From the NCBI GenBank assembly GCA_026400565.1, contig JAPLOV010000192.1:1-33509 (forward strand): a stretch of DNA of 33,509 nucleotides, read 5' to 3'. The notes beneath the pieces are model-generated. The model searched no databases, was not told where the DNA came from, and saw only the letters and a list, made by a program, of their open reading frames with translations. Every line of letters begins with the position of its first letter. The stretch's first letter is position 1. The translations under genes were made by a program, and so were the position numbers. Below, one piece after another: positions 24,085-33,509 of the stretch. The DNA comes from Hyphomicrobiales bacterium. Its GTDB lineage: Bacteria > Pseudomonadota > Alphaproteobacteria > Rhizobiales > Beijerinckiaceae.

Positions 24085-24945
24085 ATGCTGAGCCCCTTCC
24101 GATTGCTGATCGCCGCCTTTGATCGCTTCATCGCCCATGATGGCTGGGCCATCGCGAGCCATATCGCCTTGTCGGTGCTGATGTCGCTGTTTCCGTTCCT
24201 CATTCTGGTGACGGCGATTGCGGGTCTGTTCGGCAGCGAGGAACTGGCCAACGAGGCGGCCCGGCTGCTGCTTGAGGCCTGGCCCAAAGAGGTTGCGCTG
24301 CCGATTGCCAACGAGATCCGCTCGGTTCTGACAGCTGTTCGCGGTGACGCGCTGGCCATTGGTGCCGTGCTGTCGCTCTATTTCGCGTCCTCGGGGGTCG
24401 AGGCCCTTCGCATCGGGCTCAACCGGGCCTACGAGGCCTATGAGTGGCGGGCGTGGTATCTCACCCGGCTTGAATCGATCGGCTATGTGATTGCGGCGGC
24501 GCTGGCCATGATCGCGTTCGCCTTTCTGATCGTGCTGTTTCCACTCGGCTGGCGGGGCTTGCTGCACTGGTTGCCGGAGCTCCAGTCGGTGGCTGGGGTT
24601 GTTGGTCCGGGCAGGGTCGGGCTGGCCTTTCTGATAGTCGTCACCGCGCTGGTGATCGCCCACAAGCTGCTGCCGGCCGGGCGCATGAGCTGGTCGGCGA
24701 TGTGGCCCGGAATTGCCTTCACCATCTCGTTCTGGCTGCTGGGCGGGTTGGCCTTCGGCGCTTACCTCGATTCCTTCGCCGGGGCCTATGTCACGACCTA
24801 TGCCGGCCTGGCCACCGCAATGATCGCGCTGGTGTTCCTGTATCTTTTGTCCGCGATCTTCCTGCTTGGCGCCGAACTCAATGGTGCAATCGAGGATCAA
24901 CAGAAGCCGCGGCCCAAGGTGCGCGAGGCGCTGTCGACCTTCTGA
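24085..24945 (+). CDS. YihY/BrkB-family inner-membrane protein
   Basis: This 286-residue integral membrane protein has about six hydrophobic segments and the family's conserved N-terminal pattern (DGWAIASHIALSVLMSLFPFLI), which contains the 'A.G.A....L.FP' region of YihY/BrkB proteins. A conserved central part (SSGVEALRIGLNRAYE) is also present. The family was once thought to include RNase BN, which was later disproved; it may be a transporter or envelope factor. No ribosome site is obvious, because the minisatellite lies close upstream. Next to it is an unrelated-looking small membrane protein gene on the same strand. Function unknown. Confidence 0.88.
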   Translation: MLSPFRLLIAAFDRFIAHDGWAIASHIALSVLMSLFPFLILVTAIAGLFGSEELANEAARLLLEAWPKEVALPIANEIRSVLTAVRGDALAIGAVLSLYFASSGVEALRIGLNRAYEAYEWRAWYLTRLESIGYVIAAALAMIAFAFLIVLFPLGWRGLLHWLPELQSVAGVVGPGRVGLAFLIVVTALVIAHKLLPAGRMSWSAMWPGIAFTISFWLLGGLAFGAYLDSFAGAYVTTYAGLATAMIALVFLYLLSAIFLLGAELNGAIEDQQKPRPKVREALSTF

Positions 24946-25040
24946 AAACGGGCAGGAGGGCGGCGGCTCTCTTCGGTGTCTTTTACGATTTGTCATCGTT
25001 TGATCGCGATACTCCGGACGGGTTTTTGTTTGGAGGGGAC

Positions 25041-25352
25041 ATGATTGGTCAGTTTCTGCATGCGATCGGATGGCGTTTCCTGTCGAGCGGCGAGCTTCTC
25101 TTCATCGCCTTGATGGGCGGTGGCGTTATCATGATCTCGGCTTGGCTGGCCGACCTGCTGATGCAGGAGTTCAGCTTCGGGGTCATCGGCAACATGATCC
25201 TGCTGATCTGCGGCGCGACTCTCGGCTTGGCCATCATGGTCTGGATCGGCATGCCGCCAACCCGGCGCGACTTCCTGCCGGCGCTGATTGCCTCGGGCGT
25301 CAGCGCCACCCTGATGCTGGTCGTGTTCGCGGCCATGAAGCGGGCCGTCTGA
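25041..25352 (+). CDS. Small hypothetical membrane protein with three helices
   Basis: This 103-residue protein starts MIGQFLHAIGWRF at an ATG preceded by GGAGGGG at proper spacing. A longer frame reaching back into the YihY gene is not used. It has three hydrophobic segments at roughly 17-38, 45-67 and 80-97, with short polar loops (PPTRRDF) between the second and third. I do not recognise a family. It stands alone between the YihY gene and the convergent thiolase gene, and a near-perfect hairpin follows its stop. Confidence 0.75.
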   Translation: MIGQFLHAIGWRFLSSGELLFIALMGGGVIMISAWLADLLMQEFSFGVIGNMILLICGATLGLAIMVWIGMPPTRRDFLPALIASGVSATLMLVVFAAMKRAV

Positions 25353-25358
25353 CGCTTG

Positions 25359-25373
25359 AGGCCTGACGGAGTG

Positions 25374-25382
<9 letters not shown>
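25359..25382. terminator. Hairpin between convergent genes
   Basis: AGGCCTGAC and GTCAGGGCCT form a 9-bp stem with one bulged base and a 5-base loop. It begins 7 bases after the small membrane protein's stop and overlaps the thiolase stop. It could act as a bidirectional terminator, although the T-run after it is short (TTTCC on the plus side). Confidence 0.45.
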
Positions 25383-26594
<1,212 letters not shown>

Positions 26595-26744
26595 GGCGAA
26601 GCTCCGATCACGGTTCCGGCGGGTCTGCACGGCGCAGGTTTTACCGCTGCGGCCTTGCCAACAAGGCCGTCAGAGGCGTCGCGCACCGCCGCAGCGCGGC
26701 CCCGCAATCGGTCCGACTGGACGCTTGGCAGCCCCGCTGAATCA

Positions 26745-26758
26745 TTTTAAGCTTAAAA
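26745..26758. promoter_or_regulatory. Perfect palindrome TTTTAAGCTTAAAA, likely MarR operator
   Basis: A 14-base perfect inverted repeat, AT-rich in an otherwise GC-rich region, lies in the divergent promoter region 49 bases before the SDR start and 151 bases before the thiolase start. Length and symmetry suit a MarR-family dimer, and a marR-type gene is the second gene of the operon. Autoregulation with control of both transcripts is the simplest reading. Confidence 0.65.
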
Positions 26759-26806
26759 CAGTTGGCCGGGCAATTCGTCCCGCAGACTGAAGGCGAAGTG
26801 GCCGTG

Positions 26807-27565
26807 ATGCCGGATGATGGCCTGACAGATCAACATGTGCTCGTCACCGGCGGCAGCCGGGGCATCGGGCTCGCCATCGTGCTGGCCATGCGCGCGCGCG
26901 GCGTGCACGTCAGTGCCCTTGCGCGGCATTGGGGAGCCAAGGGTGCACCGGAGGGCGTGCTTCCGCTTTGTGCCGATGTGACGGATGAGGACGCTCTCGC
27001 CGCCGCCTTTGCCAGCGCCCGGGACCGGCACGGGCCGGTCACGATCCTCGTCAACAATGCCGGCGGGGTGGAAACCGCCCCGATTGCCCGCACGGATGCG
27101 GCGATGGTTCGCCGCATGCTCGCGCTCAATCTCGAAAGCGTGTTCAGCCTCACGCGCCTTGTGCTGCCGTCGATGCTGGCAGCGCGGCGCGGCAGGATCA
27201 TCACTGTGGCGAGCACTGCCGGCCTCAAGGGCTATGCCTATGTCAGTGCCTACAGCGCTGCCAAGCATGGTGTGATCGGTTTGACGCGCGCGCTTGCGCA
27301 GGAAGTTGCCAGCTCGGGTGTCACCGTCAACGCGGTCTGCCCTGGCTATACCGAGACGGACCTGGTGAGCACGTCGGTGGTCGCCATCATGGCCAAGACG
27401 GGGCGCAGCGATGCCGAGGTCAGGGCCGAGCTGGCGAAGGCCAACCCCCAGGGCCGACTGGTCCAGCCAGACGAGGTGGCCTCTGCCGTGCTGTGGCTCG
27501 CCAGTGACGGGGCCGCGAGCGTCAACGGCGTGGCGCTGAGCGTCTCCGGCGGCGAGACGGGCTGA
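26807..27565 (+). CDS. Short-chain dehydrogenase/reductase
   Basis: This 252-residue classical SDR has the cofactor motif TGGSRGIG near residues 14-21, NNAGG, the catalytic serine in VASTAGLKG, and YSAAK with active-site Tyr and Lys, followed by PGYTETD. It probably oxidises a 3-hydroxyacyl-CoA in the surrounding aromatic/acyl-CoA pathway, although the substrate is not defined by sequence. I start at ATG 26807, where homology begins; TTG 26762 in the same frame would lie almost on the palindromic operator. Its TGA overlaps the ATG of the MarR gene (TGATG), indicating translational coupling. Confidence 0.88.
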   Translation: MPDDGLTDQHVLVTGGSRGIGLAIVLAMRARGVHVSALARHWGAKGAPEGVLPLCADVTDEDALAAAFASARDRHGPVTILVNNAGGVETAPIARTDAAMVRRMLALNLESVFSLTRLVLPSMLAARRGRIITVASTAGLKGYAYVSAYSAAKHGVIGLTRALAQEVASSGVTVNAVCPGYTETDLVSTSVVAIMAKTGRSDAEVRAELAKANPQGRLVQPDEVASAVLWLASDGAASVNGVALSVSGGETG

Positions 27566-28083
27566 TGGACGAGGCCCTGCCCCCGATGGTCGACGCCGAG
27601 ACGGTGGTCTATGAGCGTCCGCGCGACCACAAGGCCGAACTCCGGCTCTGGCTGAGGCTTCTGACCTGTGCGACGCTGGTGGAAGACGAGGTGCGTTCAC
27701 GCCTGCGCAACCGCTTCGATGTGACGCTGCCGCGCTTCGACCTGATGGCGCAGTTGCACAAGGCCCCGGACGGGCTGACGCTCAGCCAGCTGTCCAGCCG
27801 CATGATGGTCAGCAACGGCAACCTGACGGCACTGGTCGAGAGGCTGGTCGAGGCCGGCCAGATCGAGCGACGCAACTCTGGCAGCGATCGCCGGGTGGTC
27901 AACGTGGTTCTGACGCCCGCCGGCAGCGCCGCCTTTGCGCGCATGGCCAACCAGCACGAGGACTGGATCGCGGGCTTCTTCGACGGACTCGATGAGGCCC
28001 AGATCGAGCAATTGATGGCGCTGCTGGGCAAGCTGAAAGCCTCCACGCGGGCGGCCATTCACCTGACAGGATCCACGCCATGA
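27565..28083 (+). CDS. MarR-family transcriptional regulator
   Basis: This 172-residue winged helix-turn-helix protein has a recognition region [25 protein letters not shown] and a wing motif [19 protein letters not shown], flanked by the N- and C-terminal dimerisation helices usual for MarR proteins. The gene is embedded in the catabolic operon and overlaps both neighbours (TGATG with the SDR gene, ATGA with the crotonase gene). Regulators placed like this commonly respond to an aryl-CoA intermediate; that ligand is inferred. The palindrome at 26745-26758 is its candidate operator. Confidence 0.93.
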   Translation: MDEALPPMVDAETVVYERPRDHKAELRLWLRLLTCATLVEDEVRSRLRNRFDVTLPRFDLMAQLHKAPDGLTLSQLSSRMMVSNGNLTALVERLVEAGQIERRNSGSDRRVVNVVLTPAGSAAFARMANQHEDWIAGFFDGLDEAQIEQLMALLGKLKASTRAAIHLTGSTP

Positions 28084-28913
28084 GCACGCCACACGATGAC
28101 CCGACGCGCCCTTCCATGCGTAAGGCCATCCATTTCGGCCTCGCCGTGGAAGGGCCTGTGGCGACCGTGACGCTGAACCGCCCTGACAAGAAGAACCCGC
28201 TCACTTTCGAGAGCTATGCCGAACTGGTCCGCTTCTTCCGGCAACTGCAATATGACGACGCGGTCAAGGCCGTGGTTGTCACCGGGGCGGGTGGCAATTT
28301 CTGTTCCGGTGGCGATGTCTTCGAGATCATCGAGCCGCTTCTGGCCAAGGACACCAAAGGCCTGATGCGCTTTACCGAGATGACCGGCGATCTGGTCAAG
28401 GCGATGCGGGCCTGCCCGCAGCCGGTGATTGCGGCCATTGCCGGCGTCTGTGTCGGGGCTGGTGCCATCATCGCCATGGCGTCGGATCTGAGGTTTGGCA
28501 CGCACGATGCCAAGGTCGCGTTCCTGTTCAACAAGGTCGGTCTTGCCGGGTGCGACATGGGGGCTTGCGCCATGCTGCCGCGCATCATCGGCTATGGGCG
28601 CGCTTCGGAACTGCTGTTCACGGGCCGCATGCTGGGCGGGCTGGAGGCTGAACGCTGGGGTTTCTTCAACAGGCTCTGCGCCACGGACGCGGTGCTTCCG
28701 GATGCAATGCAACTGGCGCATGAACTGGCCAGCGGACCAACCTTCGCCAACGATATCACCAAGAAGATGCTGGCGATGGAATGGGCCATGAGCATCGAGG
28801 AGGCCATCAAGGCCGAGGCCGTTGCGCAGGCGCTGTGCATGACCACCCAGGATTTCCGGCGGGCGTTCGAGGCTTTTGCCGCGCGGCAGAAGCCGGTCTT
28901 TGCCGGCAACTGA
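28080..28913 (+). CDS. Crotonase-fold protein lacking the hydratase glutamates
   Basis: This 277-residue enoyl-CoA hydratase/isomerase superfamily member has the CoA-binding and oxyanion-hole segments intact ([12 protein letters not shown] and [17 protein letters not shown]). Aligned by eye to rat enoyl-CoA hydratase, the two catalytic glutamates are replaced: Glu144 by Ile in [11 protein letters not shown], and Glu164 by Phe in VAFLFNKVG. An Asp in [10 protein letters not shown] falls where dienoyl-CoA isomerase and 4-chlorobenzoyl-CoA dehalogenase have a catalytic Asp. So a simple hydratase is unlikely; isomerase, hydrolase or ring-opening activity are options. It is coupled by ATGA to MarR and precedes the acyl-CoA dehydrogenase gene by 10 bases. 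Confidence 0.88.
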   Translation: MSTPHDDPTRPSMRKAIHFGLAVEGPVATVTLNRPDKKNPLTFESYAELVRFFRQLQYDDAVKAVVVTGAGGNFCSGGDVFEIIEPLLAKDTKGLMRFTEMTGDLVKAMRACPQPVIAAIAGVCVGAGAIIAMASDLRFGTHDAKVAFLFNKVGLAGCDMGACAMLPRIIGYGRASELLFTGRMLGGLEAERWGFFNRLCATDAVLPDAMQLAHELASGPTFANDITKKMLAMEWAMSIEEAIKAEAVAQALCMTTQDFRRAFEAFAARQKPVFAGN

Positions 28914-28923
28914 GGCGGGCGTC

Positions 28924-30114
28924 ATGGCGGATCGCAGCTTTCTCGACTGGCCGTTCCTGGATGCCCGGCACCGGCAACTGCATGCCGGGATCGATGCCTG
29001 GGCGCGTATCGCGCTTCCCGGTCTCGTCGATCATCACGATGTGGATGGCTCGTGCCGCAAGCTGGTGCGTGCGCTCGGCGAGGCCGGTTTCCTGTCGCAG
29101 GTCGTGCCGGCCGCGTTCGGCGGAGCCAGCGAAGCGCTCGACGTGCGGGCCCTGTGCCTCGCCCGGGAGACGTTGGCCTGGCATGAGGGCCTTGCCGATT
29201 TCGCCTTCGCCATGCAGGGCCTTGGCACCGGGCCGATCAGCCTGTTCGGCTCCGAGGCCCAGAAGCAGCGCTATCTGCCGCCGGTCGCGCGCGGCGAGGC
29301 GATCGCCGCCTTTGCCCTGTCCGAAGCGGAGGCGGGCTCGGATGTGGCCGCGATGACGACCAGGGCCGAGCCGGACGGTGCTGCACATGTTCGTCTGAAT
29401 GGCGCCAAGACCTGGATATCGAATGGTGGCATTGCCGATCACTACATTGTTTTCGCGCGCGAGGGCGAAGGCAAGGGCACCCGCAACATCAGCGCCTTCA
29501 TCGTTGATGCAGGTCTTGCCGGCTTCGAGATCGCGGACCGCATCGAGGTGACCGCACCCCATCCCCTGGCGACACTGCGCTTCAACGATTGCCGGATTGC
29601 CACCAGCCAGCGCATCGGCGTTCCGGGTGAGGGCTTCAAGATCGCCATGGCGACGCTCGATGTGTTCCGCTCCACGGTCGGCGCGGCAGCGCTGGGCCTG
29701 GGTCGGAGGGCGCTTGATGAGGCCACGGCAAGAGCGGCCAGCCGGCCGATGTTCGGCGGCATGCTGGGCGATCTGCAACTGACGCAGGCGGCCTTGGCCG
29801 ACAGTGCGACCGAGATCGATGCGGCCGCCCTGCTGATCTACCGGGCGGCCTGGACGAAGGACATGGGAGCGGCCCGCATCACGCGGGAGGCGGCCATGGC
29901 CAAGATGTTCGCCACCGAGGCCGCGCAGCGCGTGATCGACCGCGCCATCCAGATCTTCGGCGGCGAGGGCGTCCGGGTCGGCTCCAAGGTCGAGGAACTT
30001 TACCGCGAGGTGCGGGCGCTGCGCATCTATGAAGGCGCCACGGAAGTGCAGAAGGTGATCATCGCCCGGGCGCTGCTGGCCGATCACGCCGCGTTGTCCG
30101 GCAGGGCAGGGTGA
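28924..30114 (+). CDS. Acyl-CoA dehydrogenase
   Basis: This 396-residue FAD enzyme has the family signature [19 protein letters not shown] in the middle domain, a TWISNGG segment, and a C-terminal [19 protein letters not shown] where the Glu of IYEG is the expected catalytic base. It removes hydrogen alpha-beta from an acyl- or alicyclic-CoA and passes electrons to ETF. The ATG 28924 is preceded by GAGGCGG; an upstream in-frame extension overlaps the crotonase gene. It lies in the coupled operon and fits beta-oxidation of a ring-derived CoA ester. Confidence 0.93.
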   Translation: MADRSFLDWPFLDARHRQLHAGIDAWARIALPGLVDHHDVDGSCRKLVRALGEAGFLSQVVPAAFGGASEALDVRALCLARETLAWHEGLADFAFAMQGLGTGPISLFGSEAQKQRYLPPVARGEAIAAFALSEAEAGSDVAAMTTRAEPDGAAHVRLNGAKTWISNGGIADHYIVFAREGEGKGTRNISAFIVDAGLAGFEIADRIEVTAPHPLATLRFNDCRIATSQRIGVPGEGFKIAMATLDVFRSTVGAAALGLGRRALDEATARAASRPMFGGMLGDLQLTQAALADSATEIDAAALLIYRAAWTKDMGAARITREAAMAKMFATEAAQRVIDRAIQIFGGEGVRVGSKVEELYREVRALRIYEGATEVQKVIIARALLADHAALSGRAG

Positions 30115-30122
30115 GGCCGATG

Positions 30123-31763
30123 ATGTCAGGCAGTGCGCACGAGGACACATTCGCCGCCGAAAACCTGCCACCGCAGGCACTGTGGCCGGATCGGCGATTC
30201 ACGCTTCCGGAACTGCAGTATCCCGATCGCGTCAATGCCGTGTCGGAGTTGCTGGACGGGCATCTGGCGCGGGGACACGGGCAGGCCCCCTGCCTGATCG
30301 GCCAGGACGGGCAGGTCTGGAGCTATGCCGAGACGGCAAAAGCCGTGAACCGGATCGCCAATGTGCTGACCGGCACCCTTGGTCTAAAGCCTGGAAACCG
30401 GGTCTTGCTGCGTGCGCCCAACTCGCCCTTGCTGGCTGCGATCTATCTGGCCATCCTCAAGGCCGGCGGCATCGTCGTTGCCACCATGCCGATGCTGCGC
30501 GCCAGGGAACTGGCCTACATCCTCGCCAAGGCGCGCATTTCGTTGGCCTTCTGTGCTTCCGGCCTGGTGGACGATCTGGCCAGGGCGCGTGATCTGGAGC
30601 CGGGACCGGTGCGGATCGTCGACATGGGTGCGGAACTGTCCGCGCTGATGGCCAGCGCTTCGGATGCGTTCAAGGCCTGCGACACGGCTGCCGAGGATAT
30701 CTGCCTGATCGGCTTCACCTCCGGCACCACCGGCGAGCCCAAGGCGACGATGCATGCGCACCGCGATCTTCTGGCGATCTGCGACAGCTATGGGCGCCAT
30801 GTGCTGAAGGCCGCCGCGTCCGACCGGTTCATCGGCTCGCCGCCGCTCGCCTTCACCTTCGGCCTTGGCGGGCTCGTGCTGTTTCCGCTGAGGGCCGGTG
30901 CCGCGACGATCCTGCTTGAACGGGCTTCGCCCGATGACCTTCTGGGTGCGATGGTGGCGCTGAAGCCCACCATCTGCTTCACGGCACCGACGGCCTACCG
31001 CGCCATCCTTGGCAAGATGCAGCCGGGGGCTGCGGCCAGCTTGCGCATCTGTGTGTCGGCAGGCGAGGCGCTGCCGCTGGCCACGTTCGAGGCCTGGAAG
31101 GCCGCAACCGGCATCAGCATCCAGGACGGGATCGGCGCGACCGAGATGCTGCACATCTTCATTTCCGCTACCGTGGAGGCGGTTCGCCCCGGCGCGACGG
31201 GCAAGGCCGTGCCCGGATTTGAAGCCAAGGTGATCGACCAGCAGGGCCGTGACCTTCCTCCTGGCTCGATCGGGCGGCTTGCCGTGCGCGGCCCGACCGG
31301 GTGCCGCTACATGGCTGACAGCCGCCAGAGCGTCTATGTGCAGGATGGCTGGAACATCACCGGCGATACCTACCTCATGGATGAGGATGGCTACTTCTGG
31401 TATCAGGCCCGCTCGGACGACATGATCATATCCGCTGGCTACAACATTGCCGGACCGGAGGTCGAGGCGTCGCTGCTGTCGCATCCCGCCGTGGGGGAAT
31501 GCGGTGTCATCGGCGTGGCGGACGAGGAACGGGGCATGATCGTCAAGGCCTTCATCGTGCTGAGGGAAGGCCACGCGCCAGGCGAGGCGATGGTGAAGCT
31601 GCTTCAGGATCATGTGAAAGCCGACATCGCCGCCTACAAGTATCCGCGCGCCATTGCGTTCGTGTCGTCGCTGCCGCGCACTGAAACCGGCAAGTTGCAG
31701 CGCTTCCAACTGCGCAGCATGGCCAATGCCGGTCAGCCCGGCCCTTCACGGAGCGCATCATGA
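30123..31763 (+). CDS. Benzoate/2-aminobenzoate-CoA ligase family protein
   Basis: About 546 residues of the adenylate-forming family, with FTSGTTGEPKATMHAHRD from about residue 198, GATEMLHIF, and C-terminal RTETGKLQRFQLR containing the catalytic lysine. The N-terminal pattern (LPPQALWPDRRFTLPELQYP) and GNRVLLRAPN with VATMPMLRARELA resemble 2-aminobenzoate-CoA ligases of aerobic anthranilate degradation more than plain benzoate-CoA ligases. It forms an aryl-CoA from the acid, ATP and CoA. I favour ATG 30123, with GTGAGG six bases upstream; ATG 30120 and GTG 30111 are possible. No 2-aminobenzoyl-CoA monooxygenase/reductase gene lies in the window, so anthranilate as substrate is a hypothesis. 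ATGA overlap couples it to the Rid gene. Confidence 0.85.
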   Translation: MSGSAHEDTFAAENLPPQALWPDRRFTLPELQYPDRVNAVSELLDGHLARGHGQAPCLIGQDGQVWSYAETAKAVNRIANVLTGTLGLKPGNRVLLRAPNSPLLAAIYLAILKAGGIVVATMPMLRARELAYILAKARISLAFCASGLVDDLARARDLEPGPVRIVDMGAELSALMASASDAFKACDTAAEDICLIGFTSGTTGEPKATMHAHRDLLAICDSYGRHVLKAAASDRFIGSPPLAFTFGLGGLVLFPLRAGAATILLERASPDDLLGAMVALKPTICFTAPTAYRAILGKMQPGAAASLRICVSAGEALPLATFEAWKAATGISIQDGIGATEMLHIFISATVEAVRPGATGKAVPGFEAKVIDQQGRDLPPGSIGRLAVRGPTGCRYMADSRQSVYVQDGWNITGDTYLMDEDGYFWYQARSDDMIISAGYNIAGPEVEASLLSHPAVGECGVIGVADEERGMIVKAFIVLREGHAPGEAMVKLLQDHVKADIAAYKYPRAIAFVSSLPRTETGKLQRFQLRSMANAGQPGPSRSAS

Positions 31764-32242
31764 CGCCCTCGCCCATCGACGGTCTCAGCCGCGCAGCCGA
31801 GGCTGCGACGCCCGCCGCAACAACACTGAGCGTGCTGCAGCCCGAAGGCTGGCCCCGCCCGAAGGGCTATGCCAACGGTATTCTCGCCGAGGGCTGCATG
31901 GTCTTTGTTGGCGGCCAGATCGGCTGGGACACCGAGGGGCGCTTCGCTTCCGGGCTTGCCGCACAGGTTCGCCAGACGCTTGCGAACACGCTGGCTGTGC
32001 TGGCTGTGGCCGGAGCGGGGCCGGAGCATGTGGCGCGCATGACCTGGTATGTGTGCTCGATCGCGGACTACAACGAGCAACTCGGTGCCATTGGCCAGGC
32101 CTATCGCGAGACCTTCGGGCGGCATTACCCGGCCATGGCGCTGGTGCAGGTGGTCAGGCTGGTCGAAGCCGAGGCGCTGGTGGAGATCGAGACCACCGCC
32201 GTTCTCCCGCCGGGTCCACGCTCCACCCTGCCCGGCAGCTGA
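31760..32242 (+). CDS. RidA-family (YjgF/YER057c) protein without the deaminase arginine
   Basis: This 160-residue member of the Rid/YjgF trimeric fold has VFVGGQIGWDTEGRF, a TLANTLAVLAVAGAGPEHV helix and a YPAMALVQVVRLVEAEALVEIE segment. In E. coli RidA the active site contains Arg105 in a PAR motif; here the equivalent reads PAM, so imine/enamine deaminase chemistry of the RidA type is not supported. It belongs with the Rid subfamilies that lack this residue and whose reactions are mostly unknown. As the last gene of the operon, coupled by ATGA to the ligase gene, it probably handles an unstable amino or keto intermediate. Confidence 0.88.
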   Translation: MTPSPIDGLSRAAEAATPAATTLSVLQPEGWPRPKGYANGILAEGCMVFVGGQIGWDTEGRFASGLAAQVRQTLANTLAVLAVAGAGPEHVARMTWYVCSIADYNEQLGAIGQAYRETFGRHYPAMALVQVVRLVEAEALVEIETTAVLPPGPRSTLPGS

Positions 32243-32324
32243 CGTCACCAGCGCCTGACAGCGCCAGCTCTTCCTGCTCGGGCAGGGCTTGATCTCGCCC
32301 CTCTTTTCTGGCCGATGCTGATCC

Positions 32325-32902
32325 ATGGGCATGGGGCATGCCTGCATGCCGGCTCTCACGGCATTCCTGCTGCTTGCGGGCATGCTGCCGGCAAAAGCCG
32401 CTTTGCTGCAGGACAAGGGCGCGACCCAATTCATCCAGAGTGCCGGGATCAGCAGCTTCTCCTGCGCCTTTGATGCGAACGGGCGGCTGAAGCGCGCCAG
32501 CATCTTTTCCAAGACATCGCTGGACATCCTTGTCGGTCATGGCCTGATCGGCGAGGTGTTCATCACGTCGGCTGATGCCGCGCATCCTCACTGCCAGGGA
32601 CGTGGATTCGGGCACGATGTGGTCGGTCATGGGGGGGCGGCATCCGCGCCCGTCTCTGGCATGACGGAACCAGTATCATCTCGATACAGGCCCTGGCAGG
32701 CGGCGGGCGCGACATGGCCCGCGCCGGCATGATGGGCGATGTCTGGTTGCTGCTGGGGCGCAATGTCAGTCTGGCGGGCTACCGCGGCTTTGCCGATCTT
32801 CAGGCCGGCTATCGCCAGACCGCGCCGGGCAGCCGGCCGGAACTGCGCTTCGATGCGTCATTTGGCCTGCGCCTGCACAGCGATGACCAGATCATCGCGT
32901 AG
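32325..32902 (+). pseudogene. Beta-barrel outer-membrane protein gene with frameshift in a G7 tract
   Basis: The first frame starts with a signal peptide (PALTAFLLLAGMLPAKAA) and runs into a run of seven G at 32631-32637. Past it the homologous sequence continues in another frame (GGGIRARLWHDGTSI, then LLLGRNVSLAGYRGFADLQA and ELRFDASFGLRL) to a TAG at 32900. One extra G would restore one continuous frame. The pattern (FDANGR..., RLW, FADLQAGYR, RFDASFGLR) is that of an alphaproteobacterial outer-membrane barrel family that I recognise by pattern but cannot name. After the stop the expected C-terminal strands are missing or degraded and integrase-like sequence follows. It may be a true pseudogene, a slippage switch or a sequencing error. 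Confidence 0.65.
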
Positions 32903-32969
32903 GCGCTGGCAACTCATGGTTTCAGCCATGGCGGGCAGCCGCAGAGCCTGCGCGCCAAGCCGGCATCCC

Positions 32970-33270
32970 GGCTGATCGAATTGCTTGATGCGGAGAAGCG
33001 CGGCCTTGCCCTGCAAATTACGTCTTCGGGCGTTAAAGTCGTGGATCTTGCGCTATCGCCTGCCGACTGGCGAACGCAAACGGATCACACTTGGCGCATA
33101 TCCGGCAATGTCGCTTTTCAAGGCGCGAGACACCGTTTCCGTGAAGCTGGCATCCGTCGTTGAGGGTAAAGACCCGTCTCCCGACAAGACGTCAGCTCGC
33201 GCCACAGCCGAACGCCAGAGACTTGAAACGCTATCAGTGTTAGCAGAGAAGTATTTCAACGCGGCTATTA
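32970..33270 (+). pseudogene. Remnant of a tyrosine integrase (N-terminal arm-binding domain)
   Basis: The frame with DAEKRGLALQITSSGVK matches the start of the DUF4102 arm-type DNA-binding domain of P4/phage-like integrases. It then shifts by one base near 33032, apparently an extra A in GTTAAA, into KSWILRYRLPTGERKRITLG followed by AYPAMSLFKARDTVSVK and SPDKTSARATAERQRLETLS. Similarity ends at about FNAAIKI, where the sequence turns AT-rich. The core-binding and catalytic domains are absent, so it cannot be active. It marks an old integration event next to the broken barrel gene. Confidence 0.75.
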
Positions 33271-33366
33271 AAATTATATATCGCGGTAGGAAATTCAATT
33301 TTAACAGTATTAGACATATCTCTGGCTAATTCGTCCGCATCTTGTGCATACGTCATTTTACTCGCG
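33271..33366. other. AT-rich junction, probable end of core-like sequence
   Basis: The base composition drops sharply after the integrase remnant: the 60 bases at 33361-33420 contain only 18 G or C, against roughly two thirds in the body of the window. I see no gene in this short piece. Confidence 0.6.
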
Positions 33367-33509
33367 ATGAAAGCTAAAAAATTTCAAATGTATCTTTGCT
33401 ATGAACATTTGAAAATACTGCCGCTTTTGTCGAAGAAAATTGGTTTCTCTGGCTCAATACATTTGGACGGCACAACACATGGGACCGATTCAATGGCTTT
33501 TCAGTTGAG
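33367..33509 (+). CDS. Possible start of a small AT-rich gene, open at window end
   Basis: An ATG at 33367 opens a frame of 47 codons with no stop before the window ends. It begins MKAKKFQMYLCYEHLKILPL and later has GFSGSIHLDGTTHGTD. Codon use is AT-rich, unlike every other gene here, and there is no clear ribosome site. It may be the start of a gene carried by the island that brought the integrase, or chance in AT-rich DNA. No family is recognised. Confidence 0.3.
   Translation, partial: MKAKKFQMYLCYEHLKILPLLSKKIGFSGSIHLDGTTHGTDSMAFQL

Overview
The window is GC-rich DNA from an alphaproteobacterium, most likely of the order Hyphomicrobiales (Rhizobiales). The cell-cycle genes rcdA (DUF1465) and trcR (DUF1013), a DUF1192 protein, a zinc-independent L31 next to an MsbA-like exporter, and a tandem glycine riboswitch all point there. 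The last ~250 bases are clearly AT-richer and look foreign.

Region 1 (1-10519) looks like a regulated surface-secretion locus. It holds the C-terminus of an RTX protein, its HlyD-type adaptor and its C39-like-domain type I secretion ATPase. Then come a MotB/OmpA-like and a MotA/ExbB-like inner-membrane pair, a PilZ protein and a membrane GGDEF-EAL protein. The layout recalls Salmonella SPI-4, where the SiiAB proton channel assists type I secretion of the adhesin SiiE, but here it is joined to c-di-GMP genes. The outer-membrane TolC partner is not in the window.

Region 2 (10566-16491) has a D-amino-acid dehydrogenase-like flavoenzyme behind a tandem glycine riboswitch, a medium-chain-type acyl-CoA synthetase, a CelD/BcsL-like acyltransferase and a COG0523 metallochaperone GTPase.

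Region 3 (16536-25352) is core genome: rcdA, DUF1192, trcR, a metallo-beta-lactamase-fold hydrolase, prpE, rpmE, an ABC exporter, a YihY/BrkB membrane protein and a small membrane protein. Several candidate regulatory sites lie between them, including a full CtrA-consensus box and a TTTTGCAAG direct repeat before prpE.

Region 4 (25374-32242) is a tightly coupled CoA-dependent catabolic cluster: a thiolase transcribed divergently from SDR, MarR, crotonase, acyl-CoA dehydrogenase, aryl-CoA ligase and Rid protein. The ligase resembles 2-aminobenzoate-CoA ligases. A perfect 14-base palindrome in the divergent promoter region is the likely MarR operator. The crotonase and Rid proteins lack the textbook catalytic residues of their families.

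Region 5 (32325-33509) is decayed. A beta-barrel outer-membrane protein gene is broken in a G7 tract, followed by a frameshifted, truncated tyrosine integrase remnant and AT-rich DNA with one small open frame running off the end.
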